Assembly (NCBI GenBank): GCA_950022655.1
Contig: OX465581.1
Span: 111,893,125 to 111,957,124 of the forward strand
Source: Alentia gelatinosa
Taxonomy: Eukaryota > Annelida > Polychaeta > Phyllodocida > Polynoidae
Length of the DNA stretch: 64,000 nt
Direction: 5' to 3'
The position numbers were made by a program, and so were the translations under genes. Below the pieces are notes generated by a model. That model ran no database searches. It was given only the letters and a program-made list of their open reading frames with translations, and was not told the DNA's origin. Below, piece by piece: positions 13,030 to 28,000 of this stretch (position 1 is the first letter of the stretch; each line of letters starts with the position of its first letter).

Positions 13030-16000
13030 TTAGTGAGCCATTCCTGCCATTGATCTGGCCTCCTCGTTCTCAGCCTGTAGAGATTCGCTCGCATACTTCG
13101 CCAACAACTCCATCTTTTTCCGTTTCAGCAATGCTTCCTCGATCTGGAAAAGATATGGGCGATTATACTCCATGACATCTACAAGAATACAAGGTATACA
13201 AGCATTTTGACATTGGTATTTATTATATAATGCAGGATGTCAGTTGGAGTGGAAACATTTTCATGTGGATTTTTTCTGCCTCAGAGAGGTCGAGAAAACT
13301 TGGATAATATAACCTTGTCGGCCATGGCATAGGGCTGAGGGTCTGTGGGGAGGTTCTAGCCACTGTTTTATTGGCGTAAATGAAGCTAAAATAAGATTAT
13401 CTTTGTTTGATACAAGGAGAAGCAATTACATATATACTGAAAATGAAAAAGTGGATTTCCACGGAAAAATGGGAAAACTGACATCTCTTGATTGATTTAG
13501 AATCAGGGAGGAACTTATTAAAACGTTATGTTCAGTAAGGAGTGACAGTATAGTCTTTCTGAAAACTATGGAGTAACAGTTCACTTTTCCTATTTTACTA
13601 TTGGTATTCATATATTGGGGTTCAAATACCTATAAGTTCGTATAGCACTGATTTGTTTAATCAATGATGTGGTGTTGTTTTATAAAACGATGTCTTTCTC
13701 TCGTTGCAGTCTCGTTGCAGCCTGAGTTAACGAACCTTCATCAACGTGTTACTCACATTTTCATCGGGATCAATATACATGAAGTAATTTCATCATTATT
13801 AGGATAGGTTAAAAAATAGACACACACATATATATAGTATATTCAGGCCTCCCAGTGCCCCGCTTCCTCAATATAGGTTTTTAAATAGGTTTTGACAATC
13901 AAAATATAGGTTTTTACAGGTTTTTTAAGGCCCAAAACATAGGCTTTTATATGTTTTTAGGGTTATATAAAATGTACCTGGCACATAATTGTAGGACCTC
14001 AGGATGTCTGGCTCATAACGTTATACCCAGCAAGTATGTTTATGCATGTTGAGTTTCCATCAGGCAAGCCAGCCTGGCAAGAAGTCACACCAACTGTTGA
14101 TTCTTAAACACTTTTATGATCTCTTAAATAAACCGATAATGTGGAATTCTTGACATTTGACAATCCAACTTTGTGTCAAGTGAACTTCTAAGATTTCCTG
14201 TACACATCAATCTGCATGGCAGTGAAAATATAGGTTTTTATAGGTTATATAGGTTCCTTTGAAAAAAATAAAGGCTCACAAATCAAAATATAGGTTTTTA
14301 TAGGTTTTATAGGTTTTGAAGGTTTCACTGGGAGGCCTGTATATTTGAAAAGGACGTACAATCGAACCAAGCGATTGCTGGTATTTTTTCCTGGAAGACA
14401 GAACCACCAGCACAGCCTCGACGGGGATACACACACAACATTGACTGGTTTCAGATGGCGGTTGTATGCTCTGAGGAGTTGACGCGTATTAATATCCGAG
14501 CGAAGATATTGCGCAGAGTCAACCCCAAGGAGCATACAACCGCTTTTATCTGAAACCAGTCTATATTGTATCTATTATCCACCCTTTCCTGACAAGTGCG
14601 GTACTGATATTAGTTCATTTAGATACCCAGTAATTTTTCATATGCACTATCTTTTCGTATGCGCCGGCTTTTGCAACCCAGAGCATACAACATATCTGTA
14701 TGCTACGGGTATGTAGATAAATGCTGCCCATGTGTTTTCTATAAACACTTTGCATTAGGTGGATCATAAAGGTGGTGACCAGACATATATATATTTATCC
14801 TACCCCTCATATAAATCTCCATAGACTTAACATGGTGTGACTGTATGCCACCGTTATGCCATATAATATTTATATGCCACGGGTGACATATGCAATTAAT
14901 AACATGTGATGGGGTAGGATAAAATCTAAGCATTACTCAATTTCATACATATTTGCTACATATATCACTCAGCTCCGCTTCGTGATATCATTCCGCGAAA
15001 ACAACTCACGCCATATAAACAATTGTATGAAATTTCGTGACGTTTCTTGATAATATTATGATATAGTTTGATGCCTACCTCTTTCTGGGATGGAACGGGC
15101 ACGTGAGAAATAAAGTGAGGTTTATGACTGTCGGCCTGTTCTTCTGCTACATCCATCTCCTCGTCAGAATACTGAAAGATAATATAGAGTACATTATATT
15201 CGGATTGATATTTTCTGTTTTTAATATCTGGGCCGAAAAGACACGTGGACTGGTTGAATGTGGTAATATAAAAATAATCAAATAATTTGAAATGTAAAAG
15301 AAAGCAAAGACGAACAAGAACCACAGCCACTGGTGTATATTCTTCTGAGTGCTAATACTATAGATACCGACTAATATGGAATGTATGATGGCATGGTCTC
15401 TGATTAACTCACATAGCCACATAGGTTATTAGATAGAGATATGGTGTGAAATAGTGTAGTTGACCTACAAGGATTCGTTTAGATTTCGTTTGGCCAGATC
15501 CCGAACTGGTGGTGAAGTGTATGGAATTCTATTCTATCCCCATGCTGTATATTTGATAATTACGTACTGCTGCTCCCTATGCAGTATAAATTGTATACTG
15601 AACCCTGTGCAGTACACTGTTATACTGCATACGTTAAAATATCAGCAGTGTGTGGGCTTTCACGCTGACTTATCTTCTATACCAATATATGGTAATATTT
15701 TTGGGTATATAATAAATATAGCACGACCCACCATGCTTGTACATGCTACAAAACTCGATGGGAATTGATGGTATTTCGGGAACTCGACCTATGGCCTCAT
15801 TCCGTAAAAAACAACAATATCCCTCTCGTTTTTTTTAGCATGTACAGCATGGTCAGGTCGTCCTATATAAATATAAATCTAGTATGTAAGTATCAACATG
15901 TACGTTTATCATGATTTTTTTAATGAATATGCAAGGTATCATCAAACATGTAGTGTTTCTCACTTGATAAGTAGGATATCACCGGATATGCCTGGCAATG

Positions 16001-19000
16001 CTGGATAGGTATGGCATCACTAGATACCAGATAACTCTGCAGAATGGACATGCTCAGAGACTGGAGCTGGTCATGTGACCCAGGCACACGTGCTGCGCGT
16101 GGGGTTGGACCCAGTGAGAGACCAGTGCATGGAGGTGTCCTGACTGACCATGTGGTCAATAACAATTGGGCGATGGTAAGAGACAAAGGAGATGAATGAA
16201 GATAAATGGTGGGAGAATAAGCCGTCAGGCAGTTAGAACTGAAGTTAGAGTTGGATCGAGAGCAAGAGTGAGAGCCAACGAAGAGGAGAGGAGCAGTGGG
16301 TGATTCTCTCAACCTGCAGCAACAGTTTGGCAGGAACTAGACTGTGAAAGGACTGCATTGTAAACTAAGCTATTATAGAGGGAAACTATGTTCCGGTGAG
16401 CAAAAGTTTAAAGTTACGAGGTAAGGCTCGAAAAAATTACTGCCGAAGGCCTTGCCCGAGGGCAGTAATTCTTCCGCGCCTTACCAAGTAACTTTGACTT
16501 TTGATTAGCAGTACTTGGTTTTCCTATTCCTATATACCTTTAAATATCATAAAAATGATTATTTCTTTTCCTGCGATAGCCCCAGAAAAATGGCCACCCT
16601 TATTGAGTAACTGCAATAGCTAAGTTTTCGTCCCGCTGCTCTTTATGTCACGTGGTCAGGCCGGGACGAAAACGTCAGCCCGGGACGAAAACGTCAGCCC
16701 GGGACGAAAACGTCAGCCCCGCTACATAACTTATAATTACTGCACCCCCAGCAGCGGCATGTAACTATAGAGGTTTCGGAAATGGGTATATAGGAATAGC
16801 AGTTCCGGCCTGTGGCCCTGTCTGCACAGCACATCTCGCCTGTTATTTGTAGTTTGCGCATCGCTGCTGCTGTTTATCATTTAATTGAGTGTAAAATGTT
16901 TGGTTGCTTGAATTGTCAGGATTGTACTATGCATTTGTGTTTGTATTTTCCAAACTTAAGTCCTGGGGGATATAGTTATGGTTGAATCCCATAATAAATC
17001 TCATATTGACCGTTGCTCCCAAACTTTGTCATAAGTCTTGATTTCTTCAACAATCATTTAGTCGGTCCAAGCTAGAAATATCGGAGGGGCTCTTGTAGAT
17101 ATTTTAACATATTGCTTCATATTGTTAAATGAGACTATTAGCATGGAAAGAGAGAATATTTAAAAAAAGAAAGAAAAAAAAACAGGTGTAAAAGGCACAA
17201 GTGGATAAATACAGGATATTGAGTGGTTTCAGATACAAGCGGTCGTATGCTCCTATGAGTTGATGCAGGGTATTATTCGAGTGCATGCGAGGATATTCCA
17301 CAGGGTCAACTCCAAGGAGCCTACAACTACTTTTATCTGAAACCAGTCTATATTGTATTCATCATCCACCTTTTCCTGACAAGCGGCATACTGATATTAG
17401 TTCATTTAGATTCACACTATTTTTCCATATGCACTATTTCTTTGTATGCCCCGGTTTTTGCAGCTTGGAGCATACGACATATCCGTGATTATGTGTTTTC
17501 TATGGATACTTTGTATTAGATGGATGATAAATACACAATATTACCATGATTTCGATCTGAGTGGCCGTATTCTCCGCGTAGTTGACGAGTATTGCGTAGT
17601 GTCAACTATAAGGAGAATACGGCCACACAGATCGAAATCATGGTAATGTTGTATTTATTACTCACCTGTCAAGTAATTATTAGGAAAAAAATCTTGTAAA
17701 TAATTAGAAATTCGGCCCAAGCACCGTGCATTGTTTATATAAATTAGTTCCTATAATGCCAGTCAGGTGGTCCGTATTCTATAGCAGCGATCTGGAGTCT
17801 CCATAGGCTTAGTATGGAGACTCCGTATTCGGTGGGTAATAAATACACAATATTGACTAGTTTCAGATAAAAGCGGCCGTATGCTCCGATGAGTCGACGC
17901 GTAGTAATATCCGAGCGTATGCGAGGATATTGCGCAGAGGCAACTCCGAGGAGCATACAACTGCTTTTATCCGAAACCAGTCTATATTGTATTTATTACC
18001 CACCTTTTCTGGGCAAGTAGCATGCCAATATTAGTTCATTTTAGCTATGCACTATTTTTCCGTACGCACTATTTTTCCGTATGCGCCACCCGGAGCATAC
18101 AACATATCCGTATGCTCCGGGTTTGTCCATACAGACTCCCTATGTGTTTTCTATGGACACTTTGTATTAGGTGGATAATAAAAAGAAGGCACGGCTGACT
18201 CCATGCGTGATGGAGGAGATGTCTGACCTCGTCCACTTTGTAAATATCCTCCTCTTCTGCCGGCTCCTTGCCCGACTCCTCCTGTCCGTCATCCTGGAGA
18301 CTGGCTTCTTTGCGCTCCTTCCACTCCCGTACCTTGGCTGCAATAGCTGCAGAAGAGACCACAACAGTGGAAAGATATCTTACTGAGGTATGAAGAGAAA
18401 CCTTTTTTTTCTAACGCTGTTATCATAAAGAGCGAACGAGAAATTTACTCAACATATCTCACTGGATTAAAAAAAAAAGGTTATATTTTGCCAAAACGTT
18501 TTATAAAGCTGTACCACCGAATAAAACCATCAATCAAAATCTATTTGAGCAGCTGTTGAGTTGTACTTGGTTAAACCTCCTGGAATTTTTGTTAGCATAG
18601 GCTTGCCATAGAGGTGTATTCTCCACATCTGAGTAATCTGTAACATCTTACTGAGTTAATCCAAATATGCATGAAATCATTTAGTAATGCGTATAGTATG
18701 CAGAGAATAAATTGAATGACCGTAGTCTGTAAAATGTCCAGATTGCATCGCAACTACCCATTCCTTTGCCAACCAATAATTGGGTCTATGTACGGTCAAT
18801 TCAGGGATGTCAGTTGGGGTCATGAAAAAGAGGGAGATAGTATTATTTTTCATGTCGAATTTAGTGCCTCAGAAAGACTGAGAAAATGTGGAAAACCCAT
18901 CGTCGTTCTCCATGGAATGAGGCTGGGGTGTGTGGGGTGAATTGGTCTGAATAAGGCCCAATTTAAAAAAAGAATTTTTCATACAAGAATAAATTTCTAT

Positions 19001-22000
19001 AAACTGAAAATGAAAATAATGATTTGCTTAAAAAAGAGGAAAACCGCGATCTCTGGTATCATGGCTGCAACTATCCATATTAATGAGTTGTGGTTTGTCT
19101 GGCTCTCTTTCATACATAAATATGTCTTTTGCTAAATGGGTTGTTTTTTCATGACTAATATTCAGTGATGAAAGCTAGGACTCAGCAAAAACACCGATAA
19201 TCATGAATAAGGCCTATGTAAGCCTAAGAAGTAAGTGGCCCACGATGACTTTAACCGCAGTGGTGACAGTAACATTGGGAGCCTCCCGCTGGTTAGTGCT
19301 GCTAGTGTGTAAATATTGTTGTATTTTTACATTTTTTTGAGATTATGAATGAAAATCCCCAAATTCCGAGAATATAGAAATTTCGGATTTCAATCATTTG
19401 TCGACAAATTTGCATCCCTGAATATTCATTTTTTTCTCTCTGAAATCTAAGGAAACCCCTGTCTTTTTTACTTCCATTTTCTCCAGTCCCTAATGATTTT
19501 GGGTGGATGATACCTTTGTCCCACTGGACTACTCGGATCTGTGGCATGCAGCCAGTCATCTTGATTCCATCAATTTCTGATTAATATGGAATGTATGACG
19601 GCATGGTGTCTAATTAACAGGAACTAATAAGCCACATAGGTTATTAGTCAGGGATGTCAGTTGGGGTCAGGATAAAAATAGGAAATATTTTCCATACGGA
19701 ATTTACTTCCTCAGAGAGACTGGCAAAACATGGAAAATATATCGTTATTGGCCATGGAATAGGGCTGAGGGTGTGTGGAAGGTTTGATCTTGATTGTATA
19801 AAAACTGTATATTTATATTTGTTTCCTTATTACCAATATTATATAAAGCGGTATGGTGATAGACCACAATGTATTATGTACAAGCGAACCAAATAAAATT
19901 TTTAAAAAAAGAAAAAGAATTTGCAAACGAGTGCTAATGAGTGTGCTAATTTAGACGTACAGCAATGCCAATGTCTACAAAACAGACCCAGGAAATACAC
20001 GAATCCTGCTTCCATATACTATTTATCCCCAACATTATCGAGACTGTACACAAGCAAAACCAGGAAACCATAATGATACATTGTTTGAACCACTTCTTAT
20101 TGGTGTGAATGAGGCCCAATTTAAGTCTCTTTCTTTAATACGAGAAAAAATAATTCTATAAACTAAAAACGAAAACAAGGATTTCCTGATAACATACCCC
20201 GCACGTCAGTGTGATGTACGGTCATGAATTCAATATGGGCAGCAGCAGGCGGTGTACGTAGGAGATACGGAAATAGGTACTCGGTGGCCAAGTGGTAGGG
20301 GTGTTCGCCTCGAGCATGGGAGGTCGTGGGTTCAAACCCCGGCCGGGTCATACCAAAGACTTACACAAAAATGGTACCCACTGCCCATTCGGCTTAACAC
20401 CCGCCATAAGAATGAGGAGTAGAGGTCTAGGGCCCGAGTGGAAGAACGGCCATATAGCCGAATTCGGTGATTGTCCGACACAATATTCCCTTAAAAAAAA
20501 AATACATGGTTTTCTCACCCTCCTTCTCCTGGGCCAACTCTTGTGGGACCAACACTCCGTCGTCGTCATCTCGACACCCGTAGTAGTCAGCATCTATGTC
20601 CTTCATTAACTCTGCCCGGGTCTTTCGTCTTGTCGCCGGAGCTTTATCGCAAAAGAATTACTCAATTATTCTTTTATTGCCTGTGGAGGTCTGCCAAAAG
20701 CAGAGAAAACGTGGCAACCATCCCCACACCACTGCCTCCTATCTCGATGTAATATTAACCCCAATTAATCATTTGTATCAAAAATCAGCTTGCCTCGTTG
20801 TATGTGGATCTTTCAAAATACTGATAGTTATTTTTTTTAATGAAAACAATGTGATTGTGTTTATAGAGCTGAATATTGTTATTGAAACCATCAAGATGTT
20901 AAGAAATCATGAATGCCTGGGCTACTCCGTCAAAAACTTTGAGTTAAATACCAATCAACTTGAAACGTTCATTTCAGGTTTGAGTCATAATTGAATAAAT
21001 GATATCCCATATCTAGGAGAATTGCAGGTTGCAAAACGTAGATCTTTCTCAAATGACGTGCTATGTACCTGTACCATCAGTACTTTTTTTTTCTTGAGAT
21101 AAGAACAATACGGCATGAATGATGTATAATATGGGTCAAGTGTTATAAGAGCAGACAAGTGATTCGGGGGTTGTTGGTATATTGTCTAGTGATTTTGAGG
21201 TTAATATTATATTATCACAGTAACTGAATGTACTTACGTTCTTGCTCAAACAATTCACGAACTCCGGGCAAGTCTTTGGTGGCACCGAAATACCTTAGAG
21301 GGTTAGGAAAATGAAGGTTTAGTGATACATAACACTTTTTTTTTAATGTGATACATAATACATTGGATATTTTATTTCTTTCAAATAGTGGGTTTTCTAG
21401 TAACGGGTTCATTATCAAGTTCAATCTTCATTTGAGTGACAGATATTCATTCCACAGCAATGTAAGACCTGTTAACGATTGATTATTTCAACATTACCCT
21501 TAAAGCCAAATTCAGCTTTAAATCTAAAGCCTTTATACTTTGCCTAGAAGTTCAATAGAATGATCTTAGCGTATTAAAGAACACATATAAAATAAACGAT
21601 GATAACTGTCGAGCCACTAACCCCCAAATGATACCCAATGCGTTGTCTTTGAATTGCAAATCTAAAAATGATACCCAAGAGTTCGCCTGGTGAAACTCAG
21701 ACTTCCACTGTGAGGTTACTCATGAATACACAGTGCATAGGCTAGTTGATAGGTTTACGGACGTTATCTTAGCCTGGTGTAAACATCCATAGGCTTAACA
21801 TTAGGAACGCATTCTCAACAGGCTTGCCAGTATGGTAACTCATACTCAACGGGTGATAAACAAATAAATATATCCAGGCTCAGATAAAATCAGAAAGATC
21901 CCCATTCACCATCCCGTTTGAATTGCTATCGCCTCGTTCATATCAAGCCCATAAGAAGCGACAGCCACCACAGATTCTCACCAATTTGATCAACGACTAT

Positions 22001-25000
22001 AATCGGGAACAATAATGTTGATGTCTAATACCCTCATATATTCTTCCTGATCACACTGCCTCCCTTTATAACCTCGTAAAACGAACCGATTGAGATCGAA
22101 GAGAGCGGCCGGGAGCCTGGCCAGGTGATAGGCCTTGATAGACAATAATGGAGAGTTTGATAACTTCTGTTCTATCTATCTATGATAGCGGAAAAATGTT
22201 CAGACCAATAACCGCCATTGTCTCCCCTACAAATCATTGTATAATACTTGTATATCAAATGGGGGGATACATATCATAGGTATTCAAACAGCCTACTCAG
22301 AATCTGAAACAGTCGGTGAAGTGGGTACAGCGACAAGATTAAGGTCAGACAGAATCGGTCATTACCCACATGCAAGTAATGCCCGAGCCAATTATAATTG
22401 GGTCTGTGACATGCAAACAGCGACATAATGCTGACCGACCTGACAGATCCGTCGGGCAAAGGTGTGATCGGGAACAATCAGCATGTCTTATGGGCTTTAC
22501 TGCGTACTCCAAACTCGATGGTGAACAGGGACACATACCAAACACTCATCAATTTCTTTCACATTGTGTACGAGCAGGAGATATCGATTGGTCTGTTCTA
22601 CTTACAGATAACCGCGGTTTCCAGGCACTTCTTTTCCTTCATGGTCCAACATCTTCGGCCCGATTCTCTTCAAACAACAACATACTTTATTCAACAGCAG
22701 TTTTTCAAAACGATTTTTTTTATTGATCTTTGATTTACACCGTTTTTCCAATGCAATATAGACTGTAAACTGTTGAGTGTGATACCAAAGCAAGCTGTGA
22801 AACCTGTGGGTATAGGTATCATCCTGTGCCTACAGGGGTTTCACAACAAGCAGATATGCCACACACGATAGAAGAATAATTTATGATCACTTATATTAAA
22901 GATTAGACAGACTATGTAAAAATTTAGAATCTAACATTCAATTGAAAGAGAATTTTTTTTATAGAAAATTAGGGAAGTCAGTTGTAACAAATACTATATT
23001 TGTAACAAACCCCTGAACTCTAAAAATTTAGAAATATTCAATTGAAAGAGAAGTTTTATTCTTATGACTACGTGCATCTTGTTTATCTCCTACATTATAC
23101 TAAAGGAACGGAGGTGGAGATATGTAATTCTAACTTCCATTAGGCTCGTATATAATTCATAATTTTGTGTTTGTTTGTTTTGTTATAAAAACTGTATGGT
23201 ATATCATTGTAAGAAATAACATATTCAATGTTAGGTTAAGTTCACGCTCACTGACAACTGTTTATTGAAGTGACATCATAATACTTGCACTCACAAGTTG
23301 ATTTAAAAAAATGTACCACACCTAAAGATCAAACTAGTCACAGCCCAGGACCTTGAAGTAACTAAAGATGTCTGACGAGTCTGATTAGGATGAAACTTTG
23401 AGCTCATGAAAAATAATAATTCCTACATGCTATACCTAATTCTAGGCATAGGAGATGGTGAGACACTCATCAACAAAACAATACATCTGTTGGGAGGATA
23501 TGGATCCAGGAAATCCTGTTTCCAGGGCTTCCCGAACATTGTTAATTCGTTTCACAATGGTCGCTACGATATTTCATGTAAACAGGTTGGTATCAGTTGG
23601 AACTATGGGGCTTGTTTTTCAGTCTGTATTATCACTTGTTGCAGGTTTCAAGTGAAAGGAACCATTCTCGGATGTTATTATCACAGGTTCCTGCAATGAT
23701 ATAATAAAACGATGTTCCTGTAAACGTAATTTTCCGGATCCGATCCGGATGTGGCCCAGGACGTTCAGCGAAGTGTTTACACTGATCTGTATACGTCCGG
23801 GGGGCGTGGGAGGTATTACCAAATACAATTATCACAATAATTACCACCCACACGCTTGCTTATTTGGTATGATTTCTCATCCGCTAGCCATTGACTGAAA
23901 AACAGGCCCCTGATCAAATTCATCGTAGCGTCACCCACAGAGGATGTGTTTGTGCCTCGCTTCACAAAAATATAAATTAAGAGCTAAGTTTGCATTTTTT
24001 TAAAAGAATTATTGGCCTCTAAGGCAAATAAACTTGTTCCTCATCATCACGCGCATTAACAAAAACGTGTTTAGAAGTTGTTTTTTTTTGTTTTTTTTTA
24101 AAATCCTTGATAGAAATTATAAAAAGTATGTTTATAAAACAGTTTGGTTACCTATTATATCTAAAACGGTAGAATTTCGTCGAATCCACTTGAAGTTGCT
24201 CCAGCACATAGAGACATAGTTAAGCAGACCTAGGGCTGGAGATTGAAGACCCACGGGAGTGAGATTCTCGTGTAGTGAAAAACTCGAATCTGTTCTTATT
24301 TTTTGTAGGACTATACTCAGACAAACTTCTTCTCTTATGATTCATTTCGAGCCATGCCAAAATCAATGTTTAATATTGTAGTTTTCTAATCTACCTTACT
24401 CGTGAGAAACCAATGAGATCTCAACTTTCGCTGGTAGCCCTTTCAAAACTCCGCTGATTCCCCCCACCCACCAACAGCCTAAGTATTTGGCCCATTTAGA
24501 GCAACTGTCTTTGTGGAGCAGTCAGCAGCGCCTCCGGCTGGAGATGCGGTAGCCCGAATAGTCGGGTGTTCGAACCCCGCTATCAGCAGTCTGTATTTTC
24601 ACTTTTCTATATTTTTCGGACTCGGACTCGACGAAGTTGCTAGTATCAAATTAAAGCTCCTGGTGTCAGGGATGCATTCAACGTGGTATTATGTGTATCT
24701 AGGTATTCCCAAAACTGTGGTATTTGTATCTCTCTTCATACTGCCTACACAACCAATAGTTCTGTGCTGCCACCTATTGTCAAAATATGGTACTTGTCAC
24801 AGCACTTTTAACACTTTTTCATATTACATACAGTAAAATGAGTGAGATAGATGAGACGTGGCATTGACAGCTACCGCATGAATGCGCTGTCAGTTTGTCT
24901 GACAGCTACGTCATTGCACACAAATTTCGAACAGATACCAGGTGGATGAACGCATTTCTTAGTAAATTGTGTAGTGATCAGTTCTTTGTATTATAGTAGG

Positions 25001-28000
25001 TGGGATGTCACTGCCAGGGTATGACGAGTTGTCAAGGGGAAAGGCCCACACAATTTTGTTGCAATTGAATGCAATGGATCTGTTACAGTTGGGGCAATAA
25101 AAAAAGGTTGACTGGGCAATTATCGGCCAATAAAAGATGTGCAACGATGGCGTCGCAACAATAGGGCCATTTTCGTTGGCCAGTGGAAAATAGCTTTAAG
25201 GTGCAGAGTGTTTCCTTGAGACACTGATAATCAGTCAGTAATATGAGAAAATGTGGTTACTGAGCCCGTACAAGTGGTCATTCGAGGTCATTTGATTATC
25301 ATGAAGAAATACGGCCCGATGACATAGGCGGGAGGGCTGTATTTTTTCATCAAATGACCGAGAACGACACCGTACGGGCTCAGTCACTACGTTTCCTTAT
25401 TACTATATACCTCCTACTCGTTTAAAAACCTGTTTTATGAACTTTTCTGCTCCACGAAAAGCCACTGCTTTTCACTACGGCCCGCTGTCACAGTGGGCGC
25501 GAACATTATTAATACTACACCCCTAGCAACGGGCAGTATTTCATAGACGTTCGCTCACAGGTATATAGTAATATCCGTGGAGACATCAGTAATTACAGTG
25601 TCTGTTGGCCACATGGTTCTTAACTCATATAAATTTGCATATTTGATCTAATATGTAACAACCTACCTTGTAGTCTGGACCATGCAGTTCAATGACGCGG
25701 TCTTCCCAGTGACCTTTTTCGCGTAGCAGTTTATTGATTTCGTCATTCAGATCTCTCAATTTGAACTCTCCCAGACCGGCTGAAAGGAAAAGAAATGATG
25801 TATTTAATGAATTAATATCTAAAAATAGATTTAATTACTGCCGGTTAGTGCATTACTTTCGCATATGTGAAATGAAGCCTGAGTTAGACATTCACATATA
25901 CATTCACATATACATTGGTTTGTTGGTTTGATTTAATGGCCAGTCAACCATTGCAGGTTCTCACCAGACTTTCTCAAGGTTCTTTTACACCACAAGGGTG
26001 GTGATCAAATCTATGAAATGAATTTAGGTAGAAATCTCACCCCTACACATTTACCGAGATGGGAGTTCTTTTACTTCCCACACCACATAGACACGGTATG
26101 AGAAGGTATGAGAAGGAATGACCTTTGATATAGCAGTAAATCTACCACTGCTGGGGGTGAAGGAGAAAAGTGACTGCAGTGGGACCCGAATCATCAAAGT
26201 CTGACAACCTTAGGATTACTAGTCCAGTGCTCTTTACCACTGAGCTAACTCCCCACCTGGTCCCTTTTATTATGCTTGCGTGCAAGCAAATCCAGTCTGC
26301 ACCACAAGGAGGCGAGGCGACAAAGAGGGTGAATAGATTGATAATTGCTGTCCACCCCAGCAGACCCACATAAAAACAAACATTTTCTTCATGCCACTCT
26401 GCTTTAGAAAGTCTTGGTAAAATATTTATATAAATCTGTTCCTCATTAAACAAATTCCAATGAAACTCGGTCTTTAACCAGATTAATAACCATTTCTTAC
26501 CGTTCTGTATCTGTGCCATCTTACGGGATATTTCACCGATAATCTGTCGTCGCCATTTCTCTGCCTGTCCTAGATCCTCACACTCAGAGGCCAAGTAGGG
26601 ACGCCGATCCTGCAATTATATAATTGAAATTTTAGTGGTGTAAAGCGATGTATATGTCTAGACAAAAGGCATTATATGACAACATCTTTTTCTCACAAAA
26701 CAGATATTAACAGAACATGAGGCAATATATCTGAAAGAATAAAATTAGATCAATTAAATGTCATCACACTTACAAAACCAATCGAGATATATCTGGTCAA
26801 TTTGTTTCTGCTGAGAGATTTTAAGAAAATCTGTGAATATACATGGGTCTGCCATAGACCCTCGCCTATGAAAGGTTAAAAATATTTTGCTCTTTTCTTG
26901 TTTCGAATATTCGTTTGTCTATTTCTATTGCCCTTGTCTTGTCTATTTCTTATTTTGTCAAAACACTCCCAGTATAAGGGTTTCTCTGCACCCTGCATAC
27001 TTGCATCACCTGAAATAGACTACCTGAAAGGACGTTTGGTAGGTATAATTTTGTTAAAGCTGGGACTAAGAACACTGGAATGTGCACAGACTAATAAATA
27101 GTGAATAACACAGAATGGGTGGCAACTTCCAAATTAGCTGAACACAGTCAGGATGTTTAGATAAGGATGAGTATTAGATATAGTTTTAAAAAATCACAAA
27201 AAAACCCACAAAAAATGACGAGCAACCACAAGCACCATGTATGATTGAATGTCTATGTAATAGAAATGAACTAGCATAACTATGTTGAAGTACTGCGAAG
27301 TATTAGAAACCTATGTAACATATGGCAAAAAAACAAAAACGAGTTTGCTCAAAAAAAAAAAAAAAAAATCCTGATTAATTTGTAATACTTACTCGGTCTG
27401 TACTCTGGAGATGGGCTGCCCGCCATCGAGCCAGTGTTGTCCTGAAACAGAGTGAGATTTGTTAACATGATCATTGACAGGGTAAACTGACCTGAATAGC
27501 AAAATCTAAGGATAGAAGATCAGGTAAATGAAGATTTGCATATGAAAGGCACCCTATAGACTGGCTCCAGTCTCTGCATCCTATGGCTACCCCTCCACTT
27601 ACTTTACCGAGGGATGTCAGCATCCCTTGGAAAAACTCCCTGAAGTCATTTGCGACCCCCCCCCCCCCCCAACACACACACATCTTCTGAAAAGAAAAAT
27701 ATCAAAGACTTGAGCAAGTTTAGAGAGGGGCATATAGGGTGCCTCCTGCACCCGCCGGGTAGGCCTGTGGTTTGATTGACCTCATTACTGCCCACCCAGA
27801 CTCAATCCCAGGGTGAGCAATTAGGTGTGTGTTGTGAACTTACACTCCCCCTACACAGTCTAGGTTCTAATACGATTGGAGAGTTTCAGGGGGTTCAGGG
27901 AATCACTGATAACCTATGGTGGTTTAACACACAGGCAGTGTGCATTCAGGGAGACTCCCTGACTCTGCAAGGCCCTTGGGCCCACAGGGTAAGACCACTG

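Noticed and set aside
24513..24836. 107-residue frame near 24.5 kb
   Set aside because: It starts in the tRNA-like segment and has no family features.
26142..26615. 157-residue minus-strand open frame
   Set aside because: Only its first part is real (ISY1 exon 4). The rest reads through the intron into the SINE at 25915-26258.
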